From Mizugakiibacter sp. (GTDB taxonomy: Bacteria > Pseudomonadota > Gammaproteobacteria > Xanthomonadales > Rhodanobacteraceae): 42,124 nt of DNA. The first letter of the stretch is position 1; every line of letters starts with the position of its first letter. Below the pieces are notes generated by a model. The model was not told the DNA's origin. It searched no databases and worked only from the letters and a program-made list of their open reading frames with translations. Position numbers and translations under genes: made by a program. The stretch lies in contig QILI01000050.1 of NCBI GenBank assembly GCA_003233305.1, forward strand, positions 1-42,124. The letters are read 5' to 3'. Positions 26,619 to 35,960 of the stretch are shown here, piece by piece.

Positions 26619-27107
26619 TCAGCATGGATTTTCAGCTTGACAGTCCCGGCAGGTGCCGTGGACTTCGAGTGATTGTGAACGGGGCTGAAAACCGCGTCGC
26701 TCAGCTTCGCTCTCGACCAGCTCGACCACGGCTCCACCATCGCAAAGTTCTTCGGCGCCGTGACAGATATCGCAGATTAAGAATGGTACCTGATGGGCTT
26801 CGTCGGGGTGTTGGCAGGAGACGAATGCGTTGATTGAGTCAAGCCGGTGAATGAAGGCATGATCGAGAAGAAAATCCAGGGCTCGGTAAACCGTCGGAGG
26901 GGCTGCGCTAGCATGCCGTTCGCGCAGCTCATCAAGCAGGTCATAGGCTTTCACCGGGTGGTCACTTTTGGCAATCAGACTCAACACTTCGCGACGGGTT
27001 GTGGTCAGGCGTAGACCCCGTTCTGTACAGGCTTGTACAACAGCGCGGACATAGGCGTCAGCATTGTGGAGATGGCTGTGGGTAGGGACTGGGGCAAGCG
27101 GCTTCAT
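26619..27107 (-). CDS. zur: Fur-family transcriptional regulator, probably Zur (zinc uptake regulator)
   Basis: About 162 residues from the ATG at 27107. A further in-frame ATG at 27146 falls inside a palindrome that looks like an operator, so I favour the shorter form. The winged-helix DNA-binding part reads LRLTTTRREVLSLIAKSDHPVKAYDLLDEL and AAPPTVYRALDFLLDHAFIHRLDSINAF. Structural zinc cysteines appear as two CxxC pairs, in LICDICHGAEE and GTCRDCQAENPC. The AYDLLDEL and PPTVYRALDFL segments are more Zur-like than Fur-like, but PerR-type function cannot be excluded. It lies downstream of gltX and the small membrane protein on the same strand. Confidence 0.85.
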   Translation of the reverse strand: MKPLAPVPTHSHLHNADAYVRAVVQACTERGLRLTTTRREVLSLIAKSDHPVKAYDLLDELRERHASAAPPTVYRALDFLLDHAFIHRLDSINAFVSCQHPDEAHQVPFLICDICHGAEELCDGGAVVELVESEAERRGFQPRSQSLEVHGTCRDCQAENPC

Positions 27108-27144
27108 AATGTCAGAAGCATACCACCAGCGTTGCTGCAAACCC

Positions 27145-27165
27145 ATGAATTCAATTGTAATTCAT
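27145..27165 (-). promoter_or_regulatory. Palindrome upstream of zur, candidate autoregulatory operator
   Basis: ATGAATT-CAATTGT-AATTCAT has perfect 7-base arms around a 7-base centre that is itself near-palindromic. It lies about 40-60 bases before the favoured zur start in an AT-rich patch unlike its surroundings. A Fur-family operator is plausible; the sequence does not match the E. coli Zur box closely. Confidence 0.4.
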
Positions 27166-27189
27166 ATCCCCATTTGGTTTTAGTAAAAG

Positions 27190-27444
27190 TTACTTGTGGT
27201 TGCGGGAAGGTAAGGCCAACAGGATCGGCCAGGCTGCTACCCCGATGATGAGTGACCATAGCACTGCCTGCCTGAGCCGGCCGCGTTTCCAGCCGATCCA
27301 TACGCCACCTAATACGGAGAAAATCGTCCAGCCGAGCAGTGGCCACCAAGGTACCAAAGCCAGAAGATTACGGAACATCAGCAGACCGGCATCCGGATTG
27401 GAAAGATTTACTCCCTGCATGACCCGGGTGAGCAAGGCATTCAT
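27190..27444 (-). CDS. Small hydrophobic membrane protein of unknown function
   Basis: An 84-residue protein with two likely membrane helices (ALVPWWPLLGWTIFSVLGGVW and AVLWSLIIGVAAWPILLAL) separated by a basic loop (KRGRLRQ), suggesting the loop faces the cytoplasm. Its ATG starts one base after the gltX stop, so it is probably co-translated with gltX. I recognise no family. It ends about 80 bases before zur. Confidence 0.65.
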   Translation of the reverse strand: MNALLTRVMQGVNLSNPDAGLLMFRNLLALVPWWPLLGWTIFSVLGGVWIGWKRGRLRQAVLWSLIIGVAAWPILLALPSRNHK

Positions 27445-27445
27445 A

Positions 27446-28840
27446 TCAGCGTCGGCTCAGGGCCTCTTCGATACGCCGGATAGCCTCGTCGCGGCCCACC
27501 AGATACACAGTGTGTTCGATCGAAGGTGACACTCCGCCACCGGTCATCGCTACCCGCAATGGCTGGGCGACCTTACCCATACCCAGTTCTTGCTCATGAG
27601 CGATGGTGTTGATGATCGCTTTGATGGCATCTGGGTTCCAGTCGGGCAAGCTTGCAAAGCTACGCAGTGCAGTCTGCAGCACATTCCCGGCGGTGGCATT
27701 GCACAGGTGTTTGCGAATGGCCTTCTCATCCCATTCTGCGATCGGCGCATACCAGATGCGGGCACGCTCAGCCATTTCCTTCAGGGTATGTACCCGGTCG
27801 CGCAGGGCCACCACCACCGCCTCAGGGTCAGGGCCTTGCGAAACATCCATGCCCGTGCGTTGTAGATGCCAAGTCAATTCGGGAGCCAGTGAAGCCGGAT
27901 CGTCTTGCTTCAGATAGTGTTGATTGAGCCAAGCCAGTTTGCTCATATCAAAGCGGGAGGCGGCCTTGTTGACGTCGGTGATAGTAAAAAAATCGATCAT
28001 TTGTTGACGTGAAAAGACTTCCTGGTCGCCGTGTGACCAGCCCAGTCGCACCAGATAATTAAGCAGCGCATGAGGTAGAAATCCTGCTTCACGGTATTCC
28101 ATGACGCCGACGGCATTGTTGCGTTTGGAGAGTTTGTGGCCCTCTTTGTCCAGAATCATCGGTAGATGCGCAAAGCTGGGAACTGTAGCCCCCAGTGCTT
28201 GGTAGATATTGATTTGCCGTGGGGTGTTGTTGACATGATCGTCACCGCGGATAACCTCGCTGACGGCCATGTCCAGATCGTCCACGACGACGGCAAAGTT
28301 GTAGGTGGGAAAACCATCGGAACGAAAGATGATCAAATCATCCAGCTCATCGTTAGCCCACTCGATGCGGCCCTTGACCTGGTCGTGAAACACCACTGTG
28401 CCGTGATCAGGGTTGCGGAACCGGATGACTGGAGATATTCCGGGCGCCGGCTCGTTACGGGTGCGGCAGTGACCGTCGTAACGGGGCTTCTGACCGCGTG
28501 ACATGGCCGTTTTACGCAAGTTGTCGAGACGTTCACGCGAGCAGTAGCAACGATAGGCCTTGCCGGCGGCAAGCAGATCCTCGGCCACCTGCCGATAACG
28601 GTCGAGCCTGCGGGTCTGGTAGAAAGGACCTTCGTCATAATCCAGACCCAGCCAGCGCATGCCATCCAGAATGGCCTCAATAGCCGCGTCAGTACTGCGT
28701 TCACGATCACTGTCCTCAACGCGCAGAATAAACTGCCCGCCGTGATGGCGAGCCTCAAGCCAGCAATACAGTGCCGTGCGCGCGCCACCAACGTGCAGAT
28801 AGCCCGTGGGGCTGGGGGCAAAACGGGTGCGAACATTCAT
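27446..28840 (-). CDS. gltX: Glutamyl-tRNA synthetase
   Basis: A class I aminoacyl-tRNA synthetase of 464 residues from the ATG at 28840 (product starting [13 protein letters not shown], as in E. coli); an ATG seven codons upstream also exists. The HIGH-type motif is in [17 protein letters not shown], and the KMSKS-type motif is KLSKRNN. The zinc-binding region is represented by CYCSRERL and YDGHCR. The C-terminal anticodon-binding domain ends with [21 protein letters not shown]. Length and motif order match a discriminating or non-discriminating GluRS; the sequence alone does not tell which. Confidence 0.97.
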   Translation of the reverse strand: MNVRTRFAPSPTGYLHVGGARTALYCWLEARHHGGQFILRVEDSDRERSTDAAIEAILDGMRWLGLDYDEGPFYQTRRLDRYRQVAEDLLAAGKAYRCYCSRERLDNLRKTAMSRGQKPRYDGHCRTRNEPAPGISPVIRFRNPDHGTVVFHDQVKGRIEWANDELDDLIIFRSDGFPTYNFAVVVDDLDMAVSEVIRGDDHVNNTPRQINIYQALGATVPSFAHLPMILDKEGHKLSKRNNAVGVMEYREAGFLPHALLNYLVRLGWSHGDQEVFSRQQMIDFFTITDVNKAASRFDMSKLAWLNQHYLKQDDPASLAPELTWHLQRTGMDVSQGPDPEAVVVALRDRVHTLKEMAERARIWYAPIAEWDEKAIRKHLCNATAGNVLQTALRSFASLPDWNPDAIKAIINTIAHEQELGMGKVAQPLRVAMTGGGVSPSIEHTVYLVGRDEAIRRIEEALSRR

Positions 28841-29327
28841 CGACCTGGAAACCATCTGCAACAGGCCGGGTAGATTACCAGAACAGGGCCCGTTCCCTAT
28901 CTATCCACGCTATACATAGGGGGGTAATTTTCCACCACCCCCGTTTGCTGCCTTGTGGGTATCGTCTCGTCTTCCACCACAGGAGAATGCTAAACGTGGA
29001 AGTTGCCGGCTTGTTCCACGCAGTGGTTCGTGATGATGAGCCATGGGGAACTTATAAAAGCCGTCACGAGCGAGCACACGACACCGCAATCGGTTCGCAC
29101 AGTGGATTTTTAGGGGTTCCCCATAGTCAACTCTGCAGAGTGCGTACCCTGACCGTTCCAGTTTGTACCATATCCTGTCGACCTGGTTTTCCAGACCCGG
29201 TACCAGGTTTGGTAGACTGCACAAATATTCATCTGTTGCGAATGTTTACTTTGTATAGGAGTCTACGTCATTGACGATCAATGGCGGGGGCGTCACCCTT
29301 ATGCGCGGTTTTGCTCAAAGGAGGGGC
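28841..29327. other. Intergenic region upstream of gltX and the unknown two-domain gene
   Basis: About 490 bases between divergent genes. I see no convincing gene. A hairpin-like segment near 29180-29211 (ACCTGG ... CCAGGT) precedes an AT-rich stretch (29221-29260) that could hold the promoter of the downstream gene. Confidence 0.4.
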
Positions 29328-30302
29328 ATGGTCACCTATTTGCTTGCGCTTTGCGGTTTTGATGAGGACGAGACCGCCAGAATCGAGGCTTTGCTTGCCC
29401 AGCTTCAGTCGGTTTCGGGTAACCGCTGGCAACCGGGCGATCTCTCATCGGCCGATCTGGTGTTGGTCGATACTGACAGTGTTTGGGGGCATATGGACTG
29501 GCTGCGGATGCAGGGTTCAGGGCGTCACCTAGCGGCGTGCAGTCATGCGCGACCGCGGCATGATGATGATCTGGCAATCCAGTCACCCGTTACTGTGGTT
29601 GCCCTACAAGCCTTGCTTGCCCGGGCGGAATCCGTGATTCAACCGCCTTCAATATCGGCATCCTCTGCATCCACGCCGACCTCTCATCATGTATCCAAAC
29701 CATTTCGCCCATTGCCATTTACTGACAATCGCTTACTCAAGGACAGCAACGTCACCACGGCTGTGCCCTCTACCGGCGATGTGAAGTCTGCCCCAGTGGC
29801 AAGCATCACAGCTTCTTCCAATACCAGTCTGGGTAGCTTGTTGCATCGGGGCAAACTATCCACGGCCTTTCAGATCACTTTGCAGAACCAGTACCTGACA
29901 ATTGACCCCAATACTGAGCAATTTTGGACCGATGCGGCCAGTCTGAAGCCCCTGGTTCCCTTGCTTGCGCTACCTTTGGATCGATGTACCCGCCCGGATA
30001 CAGAAAAACTGGAGGCTTTGCGCAAGACCAAGGGACAGCGGCTGGCCCGCCTGAAGTGGTTTGCGGCACTCATCCAGACCCCAGGTGTTTTACCTTCTGG
30101 GATCGGAGCAACCACTGTCCTGCACATGGATCGTTGGCCAGAAATAGAACGCGAGTACCCACGGCATTTCCGAATTGCCACGGCACTCATGAGACAGCCC
30201 GGAACGGTCAATCAGATCGCTCAGCGGGCCAAGGTCGACGAAACGGATATCATTGATTTTGTACGGGCCTATCAAGCCATCGGTTTCGTCGTTCAGGAGT
30301 GA
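29328..30302 (+). CDS. Two-domain protein of unknown function (receiver-like N terminus, possible winged-helix C terminus)
   Basis: The ATG at 29328 is chosen because AAGGAGGGG sits immediately upstream; a TTG at 29271 is in frame. The 324-residue product has three parts. Residues 1-65 look like an alpha/beta fold with a strand-aspartate pattern (ADLVLVDTDS) similar to the phosphoacceptor strand of receiver domains, but I cannot confirm that. Residues about 95-185 are a Ser/Pro/Thr-rich linker. Residues about 195-324 contain a conserved-looking block (ARLKWFAALIQT, RWPEIEREYPRHFRIATALM) ending in a helix-rich segment (PGTVNQIAQRAKVDETDIID) that resembles a helix-turn-helix. No signal peptide or membrane span. 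I do not recognise the family. It is followed by the rhomboid gene. Confidence 0.7.
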   Translation: MVTYLLALCGFDEDETARIEALLAQLQSVSGNRWQPGDLSSADLVLVDTDSVWGHMDWLRMQGSGRHLAACSHARPRHDDDLAIQSPVTVVALQALLARAESVIQPPSISASSASTPTSHHVSKPFRPLPFTDNRLLKDSNVTTAVPSTGDVKSAPVASITASSNTSLGSLLHRGKLSTAFQITLQNQYLTIDPNTEQFWTDAASLKPLVPLLALPLDRCTRPDTEKLEALRKTKGQRLARLKWFAALIQTPGVLPSGIGATTVLHMDRWPEIEREYPRHFRIATALMRQPGTVNQIAQRAKVDETDIIDFVRAYQAIGFVVQE

Positions 30303-30517
30303 GAAATGGGTATCAGGTTACTGTTTACCGTGCTACCGGATCGGCAGAATGGTGAGTTCGGTTCTTTTGCATAATTGCTGGGCCATACCGGGGATCTGCC
30401 AGTAAGCTGTTGTCTGGAATCTACGGGTCACCTTCTCCGTTCGTTGCAGGCCCCTGTTCATGCAAGACTGCAAGGTCAGAGCAGGGTTCAGGTAAGCCCC
30501 GAATCCGAGGAATTTCC

Positions 30518-31132
30518 GTGTCCATCAGCATTACCCTGATCATTATCATTTCCACCAGCGTCGTGTCGATCATGGCCTGGCAGAAACCGGCCCTGCTCTC
30601 GGCGCTGTGGCTGTGGCCGCCGGCGGTGCGCCAAGGTGAGTGGTACCGATTGTTGAGCTATGGGTTAGTGCATGCTGACGGGATGCATCTGGCGTTCAAC
30701 ATGATCACTCTGTATTTTTTCGGTTCGATGATGGAGCGCTTTTATGTAGCCCGGTTGGGTGTATTGGGCTATCTGCTGTTCTATGCCGGTGCACTGTTGG
30801 TCTCGATCCTGCCCAGTTACCTGCAGCATCGCAATGATAGAAATTATCGCAGTCTGGGTGCCTCCGGTGCGGTTTCAGCGGTCTTGTTTTCCTTCATATT
30901 ATTGCGGCCATGGGCAATGATCTTGGTGTTCTTTATACCCCTGCCGGCCATCATTTTTGCAGCCCTGTATGTGGGCTACTCGGTAATGATGGACCGTCGT
31001 GGACGCGATAATGTTAATCATAGCGCGCATTTGTGGGGGGCCGCATATGGAATTATCGTCACGCTGCTGGTCGATCCTGGAGTGCTGGGGTATTTTCTCG
31101 GGCAGTTGCTACGCCCGCGTATTGGATTCTGA
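30518..31132 (+). CDS. Rhomboid family intramembrane serine protease
   Basis: A GTG start at 30518 (CGAGGA seven bases upstream) gives 204 residues with about six membrane helices. The catalytic serine is in LGASGAVSAVLF (S116). The partner histidine is in HSAHLWGAAYG (H171). The oxyanion-side HxxxN is HLAFN (H57, N61). A GEWYRLLSYGLVHADGMHL segment before it is typical of rhomboids. It would cleave membrane proteins inside the bilayer; the substrate is unknown. The frame is open upstream to a TTG at 30410, but that extension is polar and unlike the family. Confidence 0.92.
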   Translation: MSISITLIIIISTSVVSIMAWQKPALLSALWLWPPAVRQGEWYRLLSYGLVHADGMHLAFNMITLYFFGSMMERFYVARLGVLGYLLFYAGALLVSILPSYLQHRNDRNYRSLGASGAVSAVLFSFILLRPWAMILVFFIPLPAIIFAALYVGYSVMMDRRGRDNVNHSAHLWGAAYGIIVTLLVDPGVLGYFLGQLLRPRIGF

Positions 31133-31419
31133 TCATCAGCGGTCGGGGTATGTTATGGGCTACCGTGAAACCCGTCATGGCAGCTTACAATTTCGTTAAA
31201 TCCTAAGTATTCACGTATTTTGAAGGCGTGTCTCCGGTTAGGATCGGGAACCGAACGGTTACGGCCGGGTCTGACTGACTGTTGCCTTACCCTCGACGAA
31301 GTCCTGCTGGAGGTCTTTTTGTACAAGCCGGTATCGATGGTCGCCCATGCCCGTGGCGTGGATTTATCGCTGTACCCAAACCGTGGATACCAACGCTGAT
31401 GCGGAAGCAACGAGCGGCG

Positions 31420-33099
31420 ATGAAAAGAATCCCGTTGAGTCGGGTAGGGCGTCAGGTTACGGTCGTGATGCTGGTTATCGTGACGACGATACTTACAGCC
31501 TGCAGTGCTTCGCAACATGGCTCCGGCCCAATCCATCACTATCAGGTTAGCAACCAGCCTGCAGCACCGGCTCAGCAAATTTTCCGGCGCACCATTCAAA
31601 GTTCTCCCCGAACGCTTGATCCCTCGTTGTCGACTGGGGTTCCCGCCACTAATGTACTTGGAGATCTGTTTGAGGGCCTGACCAGTATTGACCCGTCGGC
31701 GAAGGTAGTACCGGGGGTGGCTAAGTCCTGGACTATTAGCCCCGATGGTAAGACCTATGTTTTTCATCTTCGGCACGATGCGCGCTGGTCCAACGGTGCG
31801 CCGGTAACCGCCAAGGATTTTGTCTATGCCTGGCGTCGCGAGGTTGATCCGAAGACCGCCGCCCAATATGCCGAGGCACTTAATCCGATCGTCAATGCTG
31901 CGGCTATCATCAGCGCCAAGTTGTCACCGGACAAGCTGGGCGTGACGGCACTCGATCCCTACACCCTGCAAGTCAATCTGGTGGCGCCGACCCCCTATTT
32001 TCTTTCGGTGCTTTCCAATACTTACTATTTTCCGCTGTACGCCCCAACGATTCGCAAGTGGGCCGTGAGCTGGACCCAGCCGCCGCATTTGATTAGCAAC
32101 GGGGCGTTTTACCTTAAGACCTGGATGATCAACGGACACCTCACTTTGCTGAAGAATCCGTATTACTGGGGTGCGAAGAAGGTACGCTTACAGAAGGTCA
32201 TCGTGTATCCAATCTCGGATCAGTCCTCGACACTGGCCCGCTATCTCGCAGATGATCTGGATTTTGCGAATTCACCCGCGTTCCCGCCCAGTGATGTGGA
32301 CTGGTTGCGACATAGTCTTGGCTCCCAGTTGCAGATTGCACCGTATTACGGCAATGCATTTTTCGGCATGCTGGTACACCAGCCGCCGTTCAACAACCGG
32401 GACCTGCGCCTGGCACTGTCCATGTCTTTGAATCGCCAGGTTTTGTCGAATAAGGTTGGCCAGGGTCTGACCGTACCCGCCTACTCGCTAATGCCACCAT
32501 TGCCTGGTTACACCCAGCAGGTACCGGCGTGGGCAAGCTGGCCATTTGCCAAACGGCTAGCCGAAGCTCGCCGGCTTTATCGTCAGGCTGGGTATTCGGC
32601 CAAGCACCCCTTGCGGGTGCGTTTGCTCTATCCAACCGGAGGTCCGGCACAAAGGCACTTCATGGAGGCGGTGACAACCATGTGGAAACAAAACCTGGGT
32701 GCGGATGTCATACTTTGGAACGAACAATGGAAGGTAATGCTGCAGGATATCCAATACAAGAATGCCAAATTGTATTGGTCGGCCTGGATCGGTGACTATC
32801 CTGATCCATTTACCTTCATGCAGCAGTTCCAGAAAGGCTATGCCATGAACTACGGCGATTTTGATTATCCCGCGTATCAGAGCCTGCTGGCGCGGGCCCA
32901 GGCCGATCCAGATAATCGTACCCGCTATCAGTTGTTTGAGCAGGCCGAGCGGGTGCTGAATGCCCAGGAACCGTTCATCCCTATGTATTTTTATACCTCC
33001 GACAATCTGGTTAAGCCCTATGTGGCAGGGTGGAAAGCCAATATCCTTGATCGGCATCTGGCCCAATACATCTATATTCGCAAGCACGAGGAGCACTGA
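31420..33099 (+). CDS. oppA: Oligopeptide ABC transporter substrate-binding lipoprotein OppA
   Basis: The ATG at 31420 gives a 559-residue lipoprotein. A basic start (MKRIPLSRVGRQ) and a hydrophobic stretch end in a lipobox (ILTAC). The solute-binding protein family 5 pattern follows: RTLDPSLSTGVPATNVLGDLFEGL, PGVAKSWTISPDGKTYVFHL, RWSNGAPVTAKDFVYAWRR and FNNRDLRLALSMSLNR. A C-terminal WIGDYPDPFTFMQQF is typical of OppA. It binds peptides in the periplasm for OppBCDF. An alternative ATG at 31399 adds seven residues. Its stop overlaps the oppB start by one base (TGATG). Confidence 0.95.
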   Translation: MKRIPLSRVGRQVTVVMLVIVTTILTACSASQHGSGPIHHYQVSNQPAAPAQQIFRRTIQSSPRTLDPSLSTGVPATNVLGDLFEGLTSIDPSAKVVPGVAKSWTISPDGKTYVFHLRHDARWSNGAPVTAKDFVYAWRREVDPKTAAQYAEALNPIVNAAAIISAKLSPDKLGVTALDPYTLQVNLVAPTPYFLSVLSNTYYFPLYAPTIRKWAVSWTQPPHLISNGAFYLKTWMINGHLTLLKNPYYWGAKKVRLQKVIVYPISDQSSTLARYLADDLDFANSPAFPPSDVDWLRHSLGSQLQIAPYYGNAFFGMLVHQPPFNNRDLRLALSMSLNRQVLSNKVGQGLTVPAYSLMPPLPGYTQQVPAWASWPFAKRLAEARRLYRQAGYSAKHPLRVRLLYPTGGPAQRHFMEAVTTMWKQNLGADVILWNEQWKVMLQDIQYKNAKLYWSAWIGDYPDPFTFMQQFQKGYAMNYGDFDYPAYQSLLARAQADPDNRTRYQLFEQAERVLNAQEPFIPMYFYTSDNLVKPYVAGWKANILDRHLAQYIYIRKHEEH

Positions 33100-34031
33100 T
33101 GGCCGCCTTGATCCGCTATACACTCAAGCGGTTGCTGGGTGCGATCCCCACGCTGCTGATCATTATTACGCTGGCCTTTTTTCTGCTGCGTGCCGCGCCG
33201 GGTGGCCCGTTTGATATGCAACGGGCGATGCCACCGCAGGTCAAGGCCAACATCGAGCACATGTATCACCTCGACGAGCCATTGTGGCAGCAGTATTTGA
33301 ACTATCTCGACAGTATTGTGCATGGTAATTTCGGCCCGTCTTTCGTGTACCGTGGTACCACGGTGAATGATTTGATCCGCCAGGGCTTTCCGGTAGATCT
33401 GACCATTGGCGGACTGGCTTTGCTCGGCTCACTGTTGTTTGGGGTGCCGATCGGTATTATCGCCGCCTTGAAACAGAACAGTGCATGGGATTATGGGCCC
33501 ATGGCTACGGCCATGTTGGGTATCTCGATCCCGAATTTTGTGGTGGCGCCGTTGTTGATTCTGGTGTTTGCCGTGCAATTACACTGGCTTCCAGCGGGTG
33601 GCTGGGGCCATGGTCGACTGGAGTACCTGATTCTTCCCTCGATATCGTTGGGGCTGCCCATGGTTGCTTACATGGCCCGGTTGATGCGGGCAAGCATGGT
33701 CGAGGTACTTAACAGCCCGTTCATCCGTACTGCCAGGGCCAAAGGCCTGCCTGAACGCATCGTGATTTGGCGCCATGCCATGCGCCCGGCACTGATGCCG
33801 CTGATTTCCTTTCTTGGTCCGGCGGTAGTAGGCATCGTTACCGGGTCGATCGTGATTGAGCAAATTTTTGGGATACCGGGTATCGGCCGCTTTTTCGTCA
33901 ACGGGGCGTTTAATCGGGATTACACGCTGGTCATGGGGGTGACCATTCTCTACGGCATGTTAATCATCCTGTTCAATCTGCTCGCCGATATTCTCTATGG
34001 GGTACTGGATCCAAGGGTGCGCTTCGAATGA
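33099..34031 (+). CDS. oppB: Oligopeptide ABC transporter permease OppB
   Basis: A 310-residue inner-membrane subunit with about six helices. The N-terminal LIRYTLKRLLGAIPTLLIIITLAFFLLRAAPGGPFD is the classic start of OppB/DppB permeases. The EAA-type loop that contacts the ATPases is near IRTARAKGLPERIVIWRHAMRPALMPLISFLG. GAGGAG precedes the ATG, which shares one base with the oppA stop. The end overlaps oppC by four bases. Confidence 0.96.
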   Translation: MAALIRYTLKRLLGAIPTLLIIITLAFFLLRAAPGGPFDMQRAMPPQVKANIEHMYHLDEPLWQQYLNYLDSIVHGNFGPSFVYRGTTVNDLIRQGFPVDLTIGGLALLGSLLFGVPIGIIAALKQNSAWDYGPMATAMLGISIPNFVVAPLLILVFAVQLHWLPAGGWGHGRLEYLILPSISLGLPMVAYMARLMRASMVEVLNSPFIRTARAKGLPERIVIWRHAMRPALMPLISFLGPAVVGIVTGSIVIEQIFGIPGIGRFFVNGAFNRDYTLVMGVTILYGMLIILFNLLADILYGVLDPRVRFE

Positions 34032-34969
34032 AAACCAGGTATTCCGGCCGCTGGTTCAATTGGTATCCCGGGCGCGGTGCGGTGGAGAAGGTCCAGGCAC
34101 TTTCTGAGGATGAGATGATTCAAGGCCGGAGTCTTTGGCAGGATGCTTGGCGACGCCTGCGACGCAATCGCGCCGCCCTGCTTAGCATGATCGTCCTTGG
34201 CGTCATTGCCGTGGCCTGCATCGTGATTCCCTGGGTATGGCTGTATGGGTATGCTCAGCCTAACTGGGATCTACTCAATCATCCTCCGACCTGGAAGGGT
34301 TGGCATATCTTCGGCACCGATGCCTTGGGTCGTGATTTATTTGTACGGGTGATGTGGGGTAGCCGAATTTCACTGATGGTCGGGGTGGTTGCGACCTTGG
34401 TAAGCCTAATTATTGGTGTCAGCTGGGGAGCCATGGCCGGGTATATCGGTGGTTGGGTGGACGGGATGATGATGCGATTTGTCGATATTCTGTACTCGGT
34501 ACCGTTCATTCCCTTCGTGATTATCTTGATGGTGTTGTTCGGCCGCAATATCTTTCTGATCTTCATAGCTATCGGGGCGGTATCCTGGCTCGGTATCGCC
34601 CGTATTGTGCGTGGCCAGACCCTGAGTCTGCGCAAGAAAGAATTTGTCGAGGCGGCCCGGGCCTCCGGTCTCAGTAGCCGGGCCATTGTCCGCCATCACA
34701 TTGTGCCCAACCTGATCGGGATCGTGGTGGTCTATGTCACCCTGACGATTCCTTCGGTGATTCTATTCGAGGCGTTCCTGAGTTTTCTCGGCCTTGGGGT
34801 CCAGGCACCGATGACGTCTCTCGGCGGACTGGTAAGCGATGGCGCATCGGTATTGCAGTCTTCTCCCTATCTATTGATCATTCCTGCCATATTTCTCGGG
34901 GTGATTGTGTATTGCTTCAATTTTATTGGTGATGGGTTGCGCGATGCCCTTGACCCCAAGGATCGCTGA
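34028..34969 (+). CDS. oppC: Oligopeptide ABC transporter permease OppC
   Basis: The second membrane subunit, 313 residues. Landmarks are WQDAWRRLRRNRAALLSMIVLGVIAVACIVIPWV (N-terminal helix of OppC/DppC), HIFGTDALGRDLFVRVMWGSRISLMVG, the EAA loop EFVEAARASGLSSRAIVRHHIVPNLIG and FLSFLGLGVQAPMTSLGGLVSDG. The start overlaps oppB by four bases (ATGA). oppD begins one base after its stop. Confidence 0.96.
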   Translation: MKTRYSGRWFNWYPGRGAVEKVQALSEDEMIQGRSLWQDAWRRLRRNRAALLSMIVLGVIAVACIVIPWVWLYGYAQPNWDLLNHPPTWKGWHIFGTDALGRDLFVRVMWGSRISLMVGVVATLVSLIIGVSWGAMAGYIGGWVDGMMMRFVDILYSVPFIPFVIILMVLFGRNIFLIFIAIGAVSWLGIARIVRGQTLSLRKKEFVEAARASGLSSRAIVRHHIVPNLIGIVVVYVTLTIPSVILFEAFLSFLGLGVQAPMTSLGGLVSDGASVLQSSPYLLIIPAIFLGVIVYCFNFIGDGLRDALDPKDR

Positions 34970-34970
34970 G

Positions 34971-35960
34971 ATGGCTCAACTTCTGGAAATACGTGATCTC
35001 AGTGTGCATTTTCGGACCGAAGATGGCCTGGTACATGCGGTCAGTCATGTTGATTTCGACCTTGGGGAGGGTGAAGTACTCGGTGTGGTCGATGAGTCGG
35101 GTTCAGGTAAGAGCCAGACCTGGCTCGCAGTGATGGGCTTGCTGGCCCAGAATGGCTATGCCACGGGTAGCGTCAAGCTGCACGGCAGAGAATTGCTTGG
35201 ACTGTCCCCCTCGCAACTGAGCCACATGCGGGGCGTGCAGTTGGCGATGATCTTTCAGGATCCGATGACGGCTTTGAATCCCTATCTGACCATTGGTCGG
35301 CAGATGACCGAAGTGTTGCAGTGGCATCAAAAGATGCGCCGCAGTGACGCTGAAGCAAGAGCGATCAAGGCTCTGGAAGCGGTGCATATTAGCGATGCAG
35401 GCAGCCGACTGAAGACCTATCCCCATGAATTTTCGGGAGGCATGCGGCAACGGGTAATGATTGCCATGAACATGCTGGCCGAACCCGAGATCCTGATTTG
35501 CGATGAACCTACCACGGCCCTTGATGTGACGGTACAGGCGCAGATCCTGGCCTTGCTCAACGAGCTGCGGGAGCGCTTTGGTACCGCCATCGTCTTCATT
35601 ACCCATGACCTCGGAGTGATTGCCCAGATCGCTGAGCGGGTTGCCGTGTTGTATGGCGGGCGGATGATGGAACAGGCCGATGTGTACACTTTATTCGAGG
35701 ACTATCGCCATCCGTACACCGAGGGCTTGCTGCGTTCCGTACCAAGAATGGATGAAGACCGAACTGAGCGCTTACTGACGATTCCCGGCAATCCCCCCAA
35801 TCTGGCAATGCTTCCCAAAGGCTGCCCGTTCTCACCCCGTTGTGCTTATGTCGAGGCCCGCTGTCAGCAGCAGATGCCGGAGCTGGAGGTCATCGCACCC
35901 GGCCATGTGCGGGCCTGTTTTCATGCTGGAGAACTGGGTCGCCAGGAGACGGGAGCATGA
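34971..35960 (+). CDS. oppD: Oligopeptide ABC transporter ATP-binding protein OppD, with unusual P-loop
   Basis: A 329-residue ATPase. The Walker A reads DESGSGKS (residues 41-48) where OppD proteins normally have GESGSGKS; the first glycine codon is GAT, one base from GGT. The other motifs are intact: Q-loop MIFQDPMTALNPYLTIG, signature FSGGMRQRVMIAMNM, Walker B ILICDEPTTALD, switch histidine FITHDLG, and the C-terminal oligopeptide domain with a cysteine cluster (GCPFSPRCAYVEARC ... ACF). Whether the substitution weakens ATP binding is unknown; the lysine and following serine are present. The ATG at 34971 follows the oppC stop by one base and its stop overlaps oppF. Confidence 0.94.
   Translation: MAQLLEIRDLSVHFRTEDGLVHAVSHVDFDLGEGEVLGVVDESGSGKSQTWLAVMGLLAQNGYATGSVKLHGRELLGLSPSQLSHMRGVQLAMIFQDPMTALNPYLTIGRQMTEVLQWHQKMRRSDAEARAIKALEAVHISDAGSRLKTYPHEFSGGMRQRVMIAMNMLAEPEILICDEPTTALDVTVQAQILALLNELRERFGTAIVFITHDLGVIAQIAERVAVLYGGRMMEQADVYTLFEDYRHPYTEGLLRSVPRMDEDRTERLLTIPGNPPNLAMLPKGCPFSPRCAYVEARCQQQMPELEVIAPGHVRACFHAGELGRQETGA

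Noticed and set aside
28771-29274. A 167-codon plus-strand ORF upstream of the unknown gene
   Set aside because: Its first part is antisense to the gltX start region and the remainder has no motif; it is most likely chance.
30306-30374. A 22-codon ORF (MGIRLLFTVLPDRQ...) after the unknown two-domain gene
   Set aside because: Too short to support, no ribosome binding site of note and no recognisable family.
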